Shown: positions 16,269 to 25,846, numbered from the stretch's first letter. The stretch is 64,000 nt of DNA from Methanobacterium aggregans (GCF_017874455.1 NZ_JAGGLN010000005.1:1-64000), one strand, 5' to 3'. The notes: generated by a model not told the origin, from the letters alone. Numbers and translations are program-made.

Positions 16269-18008
16269 TTGAGTGTAACTGTTAACAGTCAGAAAAAGAA
16301 AAGAAATTGGGGACTTGACTACAAATGGATAGCCCTACTAAACGTTATTATAGCAGCACTGATGGGAAGTATAAACGGTAGTATAACCTTGATCTCCCTT
16401 CCTGCAATCTTCAATGGAATTCACATAGACCCAATGACGTCTTTTCAGTACCTTCTATGGATACTCATGGGATATGGTTTGGTAACAGCCACACTTCTTT
16501 TGAGTTTTGGAAGGCTTTCAGATATTTACGGAAGGGTGAAGCTCTTCAGACTTGGATTTTTGATTTTCACAGTAGGATCCATACTTCTCTACCTGACCCC
16601 GTCAACTGGGGATGCAGGTGCTATAGAGATCATAGCTTTCAGGATACTTCAGGCAATTGGAAGTGCCATGTTCATGGCAAACAGTTCTGCAATACTCACG
16701 GATGCATTTCCCCCAAATGAGCGTGGAAGAGCCCTGGGTATTCATATGGTGGCCTTCATGTCAGGTCAATTCATAGGACTCATACTTGGAGGTGTTCTCG
16801 CAGTATACGATTGGAGATTTGTCTTCCTTGTAAGCGTGCCATTTGCAGTTATTGGAACGGCATTGTCAACGTTTAAACTCAAAGAAACGTCTATAAGATC
16901 ACCAGATGCTAAACTCGATATTTGGGGAAACCTAACCTTTATACTGGGAATAACACTTCTCCTTGTGGGTGTAACCTACGGGTTAATGCCCTACGGAAGC
17001 GACCCAATGGGCTGGAATAACCCATGGGTTGCAGCATCAATGATACTTGGACTTGTATTCATGGCGTTATTCTTGTGGGTTGAAACCAAAGTTGAAGCAC
17101 CCATGTTCCGGCTGGACCTTTTCAAGGTTAAAATGTTCACCTACGCAAATACTGCCGGACTCCTGAACTCCCTGGGGCGTGGAGGAATGATGTTCATGCT
17201 CATACTTCTGCTTCAGGGTATCTGGCTGCCCCTTCACGGTTACAGCTATGAATCAACACCATTCTGGGCAGGAATATATATGTTGCCCCTTACAATTGGT
17301 GTTATAATTATGGGACCTATTGCAGGCTGGCTTTCAGATAAATACGGCCCAAGGTGGATTGCAACTGGGGGTATGATTATCAATACAGTTGCATTTCTGG
17401 TGCTCGCATCCCTCCCATACAACTTCAACTACCTTGAATTTGGATTAACCCTGTTCATGATGGGTCTTGGTAGTGGAATGTTCTCATCACCAAACAGTGC
17501 ATCCATAATGAACTCTGTACCTGCCCAGGAGCGTGGAGTAGCATCTGGAATGATGATGACCATGATGAACACGGCCTTCACAGCAAGTATGGCAATATTC
17601 TTCACCATAGTTATTGTGGGAATAACACAGCGTTTCCCAGGTGCAGTGACATCCTCACTTGCAAGTATAGGGGCAGTACAGCTTGCACCCGTACTCTCAA
17701 ACATCCCACCAACAGGAGCACTGTTCTCAGCATTCCTTGGATACAATCCTGTCAGCACCATACTCGCAGGATTACCTGCAAGCTTCTCTGCAGCAATACC
17801 CCACCACACGCTGACAACACTCACAGGCACAACATGGTTCCCCTCAACCCTTGCAGGAGCATTCATGCCAGCACTCCAGATGTCCTTTTACATAGGAGCT
17901 GTATTCACAGCCATAGCGGCGATACTATCTGCTTTAAGGGGTGAAACCTATGTCCATGAGCTTGAAGTGCTGAAGGACACGAGATCAAAATTAGGGGAAG
18001 AAGATTAG
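16269..18008 (+). CDS. MFS multidrug exporter, DHA2 (14-TMS) family
   Basis: A 579-residue major-facilitator transporter with about 14 membrane segments. Motif A occurs in both halves as GRLSDIYGRVKLF near residue 83 and GWLSDKYGPRWIA near 356; the motif C region is GQFIGLILGGVLAVYDWRFVF. This fits EmrB/QacA-type proton-driven drug efflux. The start is taken as TTG 16269 because GAGGTGATG lies just upstream; the frame extends eight codons further to 16245 without a site. Divergent from the PadR gene. The stop codon TAG is also the first triplet of a 19-bp tandem repeat. Confidence 0.9.
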   Translation: MSVTVNSQKKKRNWGLDYKWIALLNVIIAALMGSINGSITLISLPAIFNGIHIDPMTSFQYLLWILMGYGLVTATLLLSFGRLSDIYGRVKLFRLGFLIFTVGSILLYLTPSTGDAGAIEIIAFRILQAIGSAMFMANSSAILTDAFPPNERGRALGIHMVAFMSGQFIGLILGGVLAVYDWRFVFLVSVPFAVIGTALSTFKLKETSIRSPDAKLDIWGNLTFILGITLLLVGVTYGLMPYGSDPMGWNNPWVAASMILGLVFMALFLWVETKVEAPMFRLDLFKVKMFTYANTAGLLNSLGRGGMMFMLILLLQGIWLPLHGYSYESTPFWAGIYMLPLTIGVIIMGPIAGWLSDKYGPRWIATGGMIINTVAFLVLASLPYNFNYLEFGLTLFMMGLGSGMFSSPNSASIMNSVPAQERGVASGMMMTMMNTAFTASMAIFFTIVIVGITQRFPGAVTSSLASIGAVQLAPVLSNIPPTGALFSAFLGYNPVSTILAGLPASFSAAIPHHTLTTLTGTTWFPSTLAGAFMPALQMSFYIGAVFTAIAAILSALRGETYVHELEVLKDTRSKLGEED

Positions 18009-18062
18009 AAGTGTAATATGCAAGTAGAAGTGTAATATGTAATTAGAAGTGCAATATGCAAA
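18006..18062. repeat. 19-bp tandem repeat, three copies
   Basis: Three direct copies begin exactly at the stop codon of the MFS gene: TAGAAGTGTAATATGCAAG (18006), TAGAAGTGTAATATGTAAT (18025) and TAGAAGTGCAATATGCAAA (18044). They differ at one to four positions. Such a 3'-UTR repeat may come from replication slippage. Confidence 0.85.
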
Positions 18063-18256
18063 CACAAGGATTGGAATTAGAAAGTTATTAGGAAAAGTTA
18101 AAACTTAATGGTTTTTCCTCTTCTTAAACTTCTTATCTTCCATTTTTCATTATCTTGTTACAGTGGGGATATGAAAAAATATTTTAAATTAATTTTCTTT
18201 TTAAATCAATTCTCTTACAATTTTAATGAATTAATTCAAATAATCCCTGTTTAAAC

Positions 18257-18266
18257 TTATATAAAA
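18257..18266 (+). promoter_or_regulatory. TATA box of the CDC48 gene
   Basis: TTATATAAAA lies in the AT-rich 453-bp gap between the exporter and cdc48. It is one of the better archaeal TATA matches upstream. Transcription would start about 25 bp downstream, leaving a leader near 170 nt. The rest of the gap, apart from the 19-bp repeats, holds no visible gene. Confidence 0.35.
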
Positions 18267-18461
18267 TTAATATAACTCTTTTTAATAAAATAAAAGTTAT
18301 TTTAGGGTTTTTAGGACTAAACTAAATTAATTTTGAACGTTTTTTGTGTTAGTGGCCTTTCAGGACGGAATTTTAATTCATTTCACAAAATTTTATACTC
18401 CTTTATGCACATATTTAATAACAGCACTCTTTTTTTTATTCATAATTATGGGGGGATTTTA

Positions 18462-20747
18462 GTGCCTGAAAACGGGGAACTTGAGTTAAAAGTTGCCGAA
18501 GCATTACAGCAAGATGTTGGGAAAGGCATTGTGAGGATTGATAAAAGTTTACTCGGTAAAATTGGTTCTGCACCTGGAGATCTTGTTGAAATAAATGGCA
18601 AAAGAGTAACCGGAGCCATAGTTGGAGAAGCCTACCCTACAGATGTTGGCCTTGAAATAGTAAGGATGGATGGTCTTACAAGGTCAAATGCAGGAACATC
18701 CATAAGTGAAATGGTAACAATAAGAAAACCTGAGCTTAAGGAAGCAAAAAAAGTTGTTCTCGCTCCTGCGGTAAAGGGCATACGCATAATGGCCCCTGGA
18801 GACATGCTCAAGAAAAATCTCATTGGGAGGGCTGTTTCCCAGGGCGATATTTTAACATTGGTATCGCCCAGAAGAACAAGGGAAACCTACAGGGAATTTC
18901 CAAGTGCTGAAAGCATATTCAGCGAGTTTTTTGAGGCATCAACACCATTTTCCCTTGGAGAAATCAAATTTGCCGTAGTATCAACCAGCCCTGCAGGTAT
19001 CGTGCAGATCACTGAAATCACTGAAATTGATGTTAAACCCGAGGCTGTGAAGATCACTGAAAAAAAGGTGCCAGACGTTACATATGAAGATGTAGGGGGG
19101 CTGAAAGGAGAAATCTCAAGGGTGAGAGAGATGGTAGAGCTTCCACTTCGCCATCCTGAGATATTTGACAGACTCGGTATTGACCCGCCTAAGGGTGTTC
19201 TTTTACATGGTCCTCCAGGTACAGGAAAAACCCTTCTTGCCAAGGCCCTGGCCAATGAGAGTGATGCCAATTTTATGGCAATAAATGGTCCCGAAATTAT
19301 GAGTAAATATGTCGGTGAAGCTGAAGAGAGGATAAGGGACTTTTTCGAGGAAGCTGAGGACAATGCACCCTCCATAATATTCATAGATGAGATCGATGCC
19401 ATAGCACCCAGGAGAGAAGAAGTCACAGGAGAAGTGGAAAGGAGGGTTGTAGCCCAGATACTGTCCCTGATGGATGGACTGAAAGAGAGGGGTAAAGTTA
19501 TAGTTGTAGGTGCAACCAACCGCCCAGATGCCCTGGATCCAGCACTCAGACGGCCTGGAAGATTTGACAGGGAAATAGGGTTGCGCGTTCCAGACAAGGA
19601 TGGCAGGTGTGAGATACTCCAGATCCACACCAGGGGCATGCCCCTTGCAGATGATGTTCACCTCAATGAATTTTCTGAAATTACACATGGATTTGTTGGG
19701 GCAGATCTAGCTGCTCTCTGCCGTGAAGCGGCCATGAACGCACTTCGAAGGGTACTGCCAGATATAGACCTTGAAGAACAGGCAATTCCCAAGGAAATCC
19801 TGGATAAACTCTTCGTCACCAGGGATGATTTTCTTGATGCCCTGAAATTCATAAACCCTTCAGCACTTCGTGAAGTTTTCATAGAAGTTCCAAATGTCCA
19901 CTGGAAAGATATTGGTGGATTGAATGAGTTGAAACAGTCCCTTAAAGAAGTTGTGGAGTGGCCCCTGAAATATCCAGATGCCTTCAAAACCATTGGAATT
20001 GAACCCCCCAAGGGAATACTTCTATTCGGGCCTCCGGGCACAGGTAAAACCATGTTATCCAAAGCTGTGGCCACGGAGTCTAAGGCCAACTTCATCAGTG
20101 TCAAAGGATCAGAGGTGCTCAGTAAATGGTTCGGAGAATCAGAGAGAAAGATATCTGAGATATTCAACAAGGCCAAACAGGCATCACCTTGCATAGTATT
20201 CTTTGATGAACTGGACGCCCTAGCTGCCATGAGGGGCACAGGAATGGGGGAGCCCCGTGTGGTTGAACGTATGGTGAACACACTACTCTCTGAAATGGAC
20301 GGATTAGAAGAATTGAAGGGCGTTGTTGTTTTAGGTGCAACTAACCGGCCTGATTTGCTTGATTCAGCACTACTGCGACCTGGAAGGTTTGATGAAATAA
20401 TTCTGGTACCCCCACCAGATGAAAGTTCCAGGCTGGAAATATTTAAGGTGCATACTGAGGGAATGTCTCTTGATAGTGATGTGAACCTAAAAGAATTGGC
20501 TAAAAAGACAGAGGGTTACTCAGGAGCTGACATATCTGCCGTGTGCAGGAAGGCAGGTATGCTCGCACTTCATTATAACATAGAAAGCAAGGAAGTTTCT
20601 CCAAAGCACTTCAAGGAGGCTATGGAAAAGATAGGACCATCAATAACATCAGAACTTATGAGGCACTATGAAAACATAACCCAGAAACTTGAAAGGGGCC
20701 TGGAGCCAAGGAGAGGAAGGGAAGAGTTCCCAAGGGAAGTAGCTTGA
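18462..20747 (+). CDS. cdc48: CDC48/VCP-type AAA+ ATPase
   Basis: A 761-residue double AAA+ unfoldase. Residues 1-180 are the N domain (double-psi barrel and CDC48_2). D1 has Walker A GPPGTGKT near residue 250, Walker B IIFIDEIDAIAP and sensor GATNRPDALD. D2 has Walker A near 523 and IVFFDELDALA. Both Arg-finger regions (RRPGRFDRE, LRPGRFDE) are present. It unfolds substrates for the proteasome or for complex disassembly. The C terminus is charged (RRGREEFPREVA) without a HbYX motif. GTG 18462 is chosen because a run of Gs precedes it and the protein starts PENGELELKVAEA as in relatives; a 43-codon upstream extension is rejected. Confidence 0.96.
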   Translation: MPENGELELKVAEALQQDVGKGIVRIDKSLLGKIGSAPGDLVEINGKRVTGAIVGEAYPTDVGLEIVRMDGLTRSNAGTSISEMVTIRKPELKEAKKVVLAPAVKGIRIMAPGDMLKKNLIGRAVSQGDILTLVSPRRTRETYREFPSAESIFSEFFEASTPFSLGEIKFAVVSTSPAGIVQITEITEIDVKPEAVKITEKKVPDVTYEDVGGLKGEISRVREMVELPLRHPEIFDRLGIDPPKGVLLHGPPGTGKTLLAKALANESDANFMAINGPEIMSKYVGEAEERIRDFFEEAEDNAPSIIFIDEIDAIAPRREEVTGEVERRVVAQILSLMDGLKERGKVIVVGATNRPDALDPALRRPGRFDREIGLRVPDKDGRCEILQIHTRGMPLADDVHLNEFSEITHGFVGADLAALCREAAMNALRRVLPDIDLEEQAIPKEILDKLFVTRDDFLDALKFINPSALREVFIEVPNVHWKDIGGLNELKQSLKEVVEWPLKYPDAFKTIGIEPPKGILLFGPPGTGKTMLSKAVATESKANFISVKGSEVLSKWFGESERKISEIFNKAKQASPCIVFFDELDALAAMRGTGMGEPRVVERMVNTLLSEMDGLEELKGVVVLGATNRPDLLDSALLRPGRFDEIILVPPPDESSRLEIFKVHTEGMSLDSDVNLKELAKKTEGYSGADISAVCRKAGMLALHYNIESKEVSPKHFKEAMEKIGPSITSELMRHYENITQKLERGLEPRRGREEFPREVA

Positions 20748-20859
20748 ATAGGCAACTTTTCTATTTTTATTTCTTACTTTTTGATGTTTAAATTAATACA
20801 TAATGAGTAATCCTATCATAATTGGGGTGGGTGTGTTTTCATATTTATCGGGATTATTT

Positions 20860-21675
20860 TCATGATAACTGGTTTGTAATGTCACTGAGCCCAATTTTCA
20901 TAAGTATCGTCATTGCCTTATTTTTTGTATTGATGGCTGTGAGTGAGTCTGTAGACATGGGAGGCATGTATAATACTTCTTCATCATCTATGGCCAACAT
21001 TATCATATTTCTGTATTCAACCATTAACAAAGCTTCTTTATATATTTCGAATTGTTTTTGATCTTTTGTTTTAGATGATGCAATGATGTTAATCATATCT
21101 TCTTCATTTACAACCTGAAAATTGCCTTTTTTGTCTTTAAAGTGTTCTTTTAATGTTTCAAAGGAGGGCGTCTCTGAGAATAGGACTATGTCCAGTTTTA
21201 AATTTGTATCTGCATTTTCAAGATATTTAATGTATTTGGGGGATGATATCATGAATATGCTCTCTTTAGCATTTTGAATCATGTCTTTAATTTTATAATT
21301 TATGCTTTCTCCATTGAAAACCTTCCATAATGCCTCAGAAGATTTGGGAACAAATTTTTCTTTATCCATAATTGAAAAAATCTTTTTTGCTTTTTCTTTT
21401 GCATCAATATGTGTTTTTAATAAAACTTCCAATCCTATATCTGGAGGTAATGCTTGATATGCCATGGGTCTGGTATTGATTAAAGACACAAGCCCTTTTT
21501 CTTCTAGAAGACGAAGACTTTCGTATGTATTTGGTTTTGATAGCCCTAAAAATTCTATAAGCGTTTTGACTTCGGAATTATTCATCATTGCGAGGGTTAT
21601 GTATATTTTTGCCTCAGATTCAAGAAGTCCGAGGTCCATCAATGATTTAATAAGTTCCTGAGGAATTTCATTCAT
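20860..21675 (-). CDS. TrmB family transcriptional regulator
   Basis: A 271-residue regulator. Residues about 8-75 are the TrmB winged helix (LMDLGLLESEAKIYITLAMMNN, then LSKPNTYESLRLLEEKGLV). A coiled segment follows, and residues about 105-265 resemble the effector-binding TrmB C-terminal domain, with SIFMISSPKYI. TrmB proteins usually sense sugars, but several control exporters. GGAG lies seven bases before the ATG. It is divergent from a DHA2 exporter, and two 28-bp palindromes lie between them, which makes it the likely regulator of both genes. Confidence 0.88.
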   Translation of the reverse strand: MNEIPQELIKSLMDLGLLESEAKIYITLAMMNNSEVKTLIEFLGLSKPNTYESLRLLEEKGLVSLINTRPMAYQALPPDIGLEVLLKTHIDAKEKAKKIFSIMDKEKFVPKSSEALWKVFNGESINYKIKDMIQNAKESIFMISSPKYIKYLENADTNLKLDIVLFSETPSFETLKEHFKDKKGNFQVVNEEDMINIIASSKTKDQKQFEIYKEALLMVEYRNMIMLAIDDEEVLYMPPMSTDSLTAINTKNKAMTILMKIGLSDITNQLS

Positions 21676-21751
21676 ATAATATCTCCGGCTTTTTGTTGTT
21701 AGATAATGAATTACTGTATAAAATTTTGTATGTGCTGTGATATTTAAAGTT

Positions 21752-21838
21752 ATTAGTTGTTATATGTATAACAACTAATTCCAAAAAATATAAATACCAA
21801 AAGATATTACCTTTGTTGTAATGTATTTAACAACTAAT
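21752..21838. promoter_or_regulatory. Two 28-bp palindromic operators of the TrmB/MFS locus
   Basis: Site 1 (21752-21779) is nearly perfect: 13-bp arms ATTAGTTGTTATA and TATAACAACTAAT around TG. Site 2 (21811-21838) shares its right arm, TTTAACAACTAAT, with a weaker left arm CTTTGTTGTAA. They are 59 bp apart. The AATATAAATACC stretch between them (21786-21797) can serve as a TATA box for either direction, so bound regulator would block both promoters. The two-site layout is seen; the identity of the protein is inferred from position. Confidence 0.75.
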
Positions 21839-22028
21839 CAAATTGTTATTTTGGAAGATTAAAATACAATTAAATTTCAAAATTAAGTTTTTTCTGAGAA
21901 TTTAAAAAGCATTCAATGGTTTTAATTGATTTATTTTTCACTGTTCATATTATAATGGTGATTAAAGGGGAAAAATCAATATGCCTAAACTCTCGGGCTT
22001 TAATTTTGTCAAAAAGATGGAGATAAAA

Positions 22029-23462
22029 ATGAGCGAAAATATTAACGAAATGATAGAGAATAAAAAAGGTCTCGGGTCATCCACAATTTATGTGATGATA
22101 GTCCTGGCTTTAGGTGTATTCATGACAGCCATGGATGCCTATATATTCGTGCCTGCACTACCAACTATAATTGCAGACCTGCACACCTCCTTTAATTGGG
22201 CAACATGGACCCTAACAACCTACATGTTGTTTATGACCGCAATCATGGCACTGGCAGGGAAATTATCTGATGTATTCGGCCGGAAAAAATTATATATCAT
22301 TGGTGTGGCCACCTTTGTCATTGGGTCAATTACAGCCAGCTTGTCCTGGGACATATATTCATTAATAGCTTCCATGGGTTTACAGGGTATCGGTGCTGGT
22401 ATTGTTCTGCCTTCGGCATTATCAAGTATGAATGATTCTGCCCCTGAAAATCAAAGAGGAAAAACAATGGGTATGCTCATGGCAATGTCATCCATTGCCA
22501 CCATAGTAGGGCCAAACATAGGCGGCTTCTTAATCCAAAATTTTGGTTGGAGAACCGTATTCTATATCAACATTCCCCTAGGAATCATGGCAATCATCCT
22601 AGCTTTCAAGTTCAAAGAAACCTATGGAGATCAAGATCAACATATTGACTACATTGGATCAGCACTACTTGTAGGAACAATAGCCTCACTCTTGCTAGGT
22701 ATTATAGGGCTGGAAAGCGCACCGTTTACAGATGTAACTGTGTTCCCACTACTTATAGCTGCTGCGGTCCTATTCGTTGCACTCATTACATACGAAAAAC
22801 GTGTAACAGAACCAATACTAGATATAGCTATGTTAAAAAAGCCTAAAATCTTATCACTCAACTTTGCAATTCTGTTATCAGGGATTGGTACCTTTATGGC
22901 ATTTACATACGTACCAACGTTCGCCCAGACTGTACTAAATCTGAATGTACAGGACAGTGGTACTGTGTTGACCCCACTTTCTGTAGCAGTATGTATAACA
23001 GCAATACTAGGCGGATTCCTTTTAGATAAATTTGGATCTAAACGCATGCTCCTGTTAGGATCACCCCTCCTAATCGCAGGACTCTTCGGCTTGACATACT
23101 ACGTCACGGATTCAACAGGTCTGGTAATCTGCTTAGCAATAATAGGAGTGGGTGTGGGTTTCACTTGGAGTGCATTCCAGCTTCTTATGATGTCTTTCAT
23201 GCCCAAAGAAGAAGAAGCAACAGGTGTTGGAATATTAAATACTTTTAAAGGTGTTGGTTCTACAGTTGCGCCAGTAATTGGGGCCTGCTTTTTAGTCAAT
23301 GCCGCCAGTGGAATGGGTAATTTAAGCCAATCATTTTCTAATTTATTCCTATTCGGAGCATTAACCTCAATAATTGCTTTAGTATTGGTGATTATTGTGA
23401 TAATAAATGATAAGGTAGACCCAACCAATTTAGGGGAATCTGAAGTTGTAAATGGAAAATAG
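22029..23462 (+). CDS. MFS multidrug exporter, DHA2 (EmrB/QacA-like)
   Basis: A 477-residue transporter with about 14 membrane segments. Motif A is GKLSDVFGRKKLY near residue 77; the motif C region is GPNIGGFLIQNFGWRTVFYINIP; an antiporter-type MDAYIFVPALPTI in helix 1 is typical of EmrB/QacA proteins. A start at ATG 21981, 16 codons upstream, is also possible (GGGG ten bases before it). ATG 22029 is preferred because GGAG lies six bases upstream. Divergent from trmB. It has low similarity in wording to the other exporter at 16.3 kb, so they are not a recent duplication. Confidence 0.9.
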   Translation: MSENINEMIENKKGLGSSTIYVMIVLALGVFMTAMDAYIFVPALPTIIADLHTSFNWATWTLTTYMLFMTAIMALAGKLSDVFGRKKLYIIGVATFVIGSITASLSWDIYSLIASMGLQGIGAGIVLPSALSSMNDSAPENQRGKTMGMLMAMSSIATIVGPNIGGFLIQNFGWRTVFYINIPLGIMAIILAFKFKETYGDQDQHIDYIGSALLVGTIASLLLGIIGLESAPFTDVTVFPLLIAAAVLFVALITYEKRVTEPILDIAMLKKPKILSLNFAILLSGIGTFMAFTYVPTFAQTVLNLNVQDSGTVLTPLSVAVCITAILGGFLLDKFGSKRMLLLGSPLLIAGLFGLTYYVTDSTGLVICLAIIGVGVGFTWSAFQLLMMSFMPKEEEATGVGILNTFKGVGSTVAPVIGACFLVNAASGMGNLSQSFSNLFLFGALTSIIALVLVIIVIINDKVDPTNLGESEVVNGK

Positions 23463-23772
23463 AGTTCTAATTGATAAAAATAGGCACGTAGAAATCATAA
23501 TAAGTATGATGGAATTATTTAATGTATTAACTTAAACATCAAAACTCAAACATGATTTCTGCAGAGCCAGTTTTTTAAGGGTTTCAAGACTTTTTTCTAG
23601 ATTATCTGTTACTTTATTAAATTTAAAAAAATCTTAGTTTTTAAAAAAATTAGTTCAATATATATCTTATGTTATTATCATAAGTTTAAAATTTCTTTTA
23701 ATTTAAATATGAAACCTCAGTAGGAACTAATTAACATATAATAATTCAATTAAAAAGTTTTCAAGCTTATTT
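23463..23772. other. Gene-free AT-rich gap
   Basis: The 310 bp between the convergent exporter and thymidylate-kinase-like genes are AT-rich with scattered A and T runs. A weak stem can be formed by ATGATT/AATCAT-like words, but no RNA gene, repeat or conserved frame is seen. Confidence 0.5.
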
Positions 23773-24336
23773 TTAACCATCCAACCTATCCAGCACCTTA
23801 TTGATCTTTTCCTGAACCTCTTCAATGGTTCCAGAAGTATCTATAATATTCCAGTCCTTTGTAAGTGAAAGGGCTTTTCTTCGGACCTTCATGAGATCCT
23901 CCAGGTTTTCGAACATCTCCTCTGCATCCCTGTCCTCCATCCTGTGCAGGGATTCTTCAGGTGTGAGATCCAGGAAGAACATGTACTTGGATGTGGGGAG
24001 GAAGGCTGTTAAAACCCAGTAAAGAATCTTTGCAAGGGGTAACGGTAGATAAGCAACTCCCATAAGGTACCTAACAAATATTAGGGTTTCAACTCCGCCG
24101 TAACCTGTTTGCACAGAACTTATAACGTCGAGAGCATAGTAAAGGGAGGCCTTGGTTTTATTCCATTTTCCCCTTCCAAGAAGGGCTTTTTTAGTTTTTT
24201 CACCGTATTTAGTGTTATCTGAAGGGTGGCTTCTTAGCACAACTTTCTGACCCTTTTCAAGGTACCTATTCCGGATAAGCTTGGCATGGGTTGTTTTTCC
24301 AGAACCGTCAAGTCCATCCACAACTATGAAACGCAT
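23773..24336 (-). CDS. Thymidylate-kinase-like nucleoside/nucleotide kinase
   Basis: A 187-residue P-loop kinase. Walker A is GLDGSGKTT near residue 8. The lid region LHRMEDRDAEEMFENLEDL near 130 follows the dTMP kinase plan, with the hydrophobic Walker B-like YMFFLDLTPEES. The middle part has an unusual hydrophobic stretch (VRYLMGVAYLPLPLAKILYWVLTAFLP) absent from ordinary Tmk, which suggests another substrate or membrane contact. It starts directly after the polyprenol-kinase-like stop codon (TGAATG), so the two are translationally linked. A canonical tmk lies on the other strand 0.9 kb away, which makes a different role likely. Confidence 0.8.
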   Translation of the reverse strand: MRFIVVDGLDGSGKTTHAKLIRNRYLEKGQKVVLRSHPSDNTKYGEKTKKALLGRGKWNKTKASLYYALDVISSVQTGYGGVETLIFVRYLMGVAYLPLPLAKILYWVLTAFLPTSKYMFFLDLTPEESLHRMEDRDAEEMFENLEDLMKVRRKALSLTKDWNIIDTSGTIEEVQEKINKVLDRLDG

Positions 24337-24990
24337 TCAGATCACCCCGAGAAGCAGGTAAACACCAACTGCAGAGAAGCAGGCTGTGAGGTTGTCAAGT
24401 CCCTTGGGTGTTATTCCCTCAAAAACTGTTGCAGTAAATGCAACGGCCGCAACAACCATGATGTTTAAAGGCATGCTGTAGTAAAGCAGAACAACTGAAA
24501 GCATTACCATCAGCACAAGGAACATTGCAATGGATCCCTCATAGCTCTTTTCATCACCGCAAACATTGTACTTATGTTTTCCAATTTTCCCACCAACCAG
24601 TGACGCCACACCATCACCGTAGGACATTGCAGCTATACCCACAGCCACGATCCAGGGTTGTCCAAAGAATATGTATGCAAGAACTGTCCAGGATATGGCG
24701 TAGTAAACAAGGCCCATGCCATGACCTGAATTTGAAACCCTGTTTTTCAGTTTTATTGGGGAGTGGGGGCTTATAAGAAATGTTAGAACTATGAATGGGG
24801 CTGCAGCAAGAAACGTGATTACATCACGGCTTGTGAAGAGTGGTAATATGAAGAGTATGTTTCCAACCATGATGTGGAGGAATTTTCTGCTGAAGCTCGG
24901 ATATCTGCGTAGTACCTTCTCTGATATTAAGAGTAAAATGGCTACGTAGCCGTATACAAATAATAAGCCAATTATGTCACTTGCCACCAT
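24337..24990 (-). CDS. Diacylglycerol/polyprenol kinase family membrane protein
   Basis: A 217-residue protein with six to seven membrane helices. The segment RYPSFSRKFLHIMVGNILF near residue 29 and the region GDGVASLVGGKIGKHKY near 125, followed by KSYEGSIAMF, are hallmarks of the CTP-dependent dolichol kinase/phytol kinase/SEC59 family. It would phosphorylate a polyprenol, phytol or diacylglycerol-like lipid alcohol; in archaea such activity could salvage isoprenoid alcohols or dolichol for glycosylation. The exact substrate is unknown. It is first in a two-gene operon with the Tmk-like kinase. Confidence 0.82.
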   Translation of the reverse strand: MVASDIIGLLFVYGYVAILLLISEKVLRRYPSFSRKFLHIMVGNILFILPLFTSRDVITFLAAAPFIVLTFLISPHSPIKLKNRVSNSGHGMGLVYYAISWTVLAYIFFGQPWIVAVGIAAMSYGDGVASLVGGKIGKHKYNVCGDEKSYEGSIAMFLVLMVMLSVVLLYYSMPLNIMVVAAVAFTATVFEGITPKGLDNLTACFSAVGVYLLLGVI

Positions 24991-25270
24991 AAGCTTTAGT
25001 AGTTACTTTAGGTATAAGAGTATTTGGGTTTTTATCCATGCAGGAATGGACATATACACCTTTTACTAGTCAATCCCAGTTTCCGAATTTTCATCCCAAT
25101 CTTTTTAAATTGAAGAATTGATATACAAACTTAAAGTTTTGGATACTGGAATTTTTAAAATCAATACTTAAAACCTAATAAATTCATTCAAACATTAAAA
25201 CCTAACACTTCATTCAAATATTTAAAATATAATAATTCCTAATTAATGACCTTACCTGGAGAATTTCTGT

Positions 25271-25846
25271 ATGTACATGTGCCTTGAAGGAATAGATGGA
25301 TCAGGAAAATCAACTCAAACAGCCCTCCTTGAGAAATGGCTTCAAAACTGCGGACTCCAGGTCTTCAGAATATTTGAACCCACGGATTCAAAGGTAGGTC
25401 TGCTCATAAGAGAGATGCTTCAGGACCCTGGTGCAACAGATGAAAACTTTCAGAGAACACTCGCACTTCTTTTTGCAGCGGACAGAACCATACTCATGGA
25501 GAAAATAGCCCATGCAGAATCTGAAGGTCAGATAGTTGTAAGCGACAGATGCTTCTACTCCAGTATGGTCTACCAGGACGGTGCAGAATGGATAGGGGAG
25601 ATAAACAGGTTTGTAAGAAAACCAGATGTAACACTGCTTCTGGATCTTGACCCTGAAACAGCCATGACACGGTGCGAGGGCAGTGACAGCTTTGAAGACT
25701 TGAATTTTCTCATGAGAACTCGCAGCAGATACTTGGAACTTGCAGAAAAAGAAGGATTTTTCATTTTAAATGCTAATAATGGTATAAATAAGGTTCATGA
25801 GGATATAAAACGTGTTATAGCTCCCAAACTGGGCATGTGCATCTGA
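25271..25846 (+). CDS. tmk: Thymidylate kinase
   Basis: A 191-residue dTMP kinase, phosphorylating dTMP to dTDP. It shows the P-loop EGIDGSGKSTQ near residue 7, the DR motif SDRCFYSSMVYQ near 92, and LDLDPETAMTR near 122. Length and motif spacing are typical. The lid is short (CEGSDSFEDLNFL). The upstream gap (24991-25270) contains the divergent promoters and no gene. No strong ribosome binding site precedes the ATG; TGGAGAATTTCTGT lies just ahead. Confidence 0.93.
   Translation: MYMCLEGIDGSGKSTQTALLEKWLQNCGLQVFRIFEPTDSKVGLLIREMLQDPGATDENFQRTLALLFAADRTILMEKIAHAESEGQIVVSDRCFYSSMVYQDGAEWIGEINRFVRKPDVTLLLDLDPETAMTRCEGSDSFEDLNFLMRTRSRYLELAEKEGFFILNANNGINKVHEDIKRVIAPKLGMCI

Noticed and set aside
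18006..18062. CRISPR-like interpretation of the 19-bp repeats
   Set aside because: The units are directly tandem with no spacers, only three copies exist, and no cas gene is in the window.
18333..18461. 43-codon N-terminal extension of CDC48
   Set aside because: The extension is Phe/Asn-rich, unlike the family, and a GTG with a G-run ribosome binding site lies at the conserved N terminus.
18887..19639. 250-codon frame on the minus strand inside cdc48
   Set aside because: It is antisense to the highly conserved AAA+ D1 region and has no family resemblance; it reflects codon bias of the real gene. The same holds for the 207-codon frame at 19658-20281.
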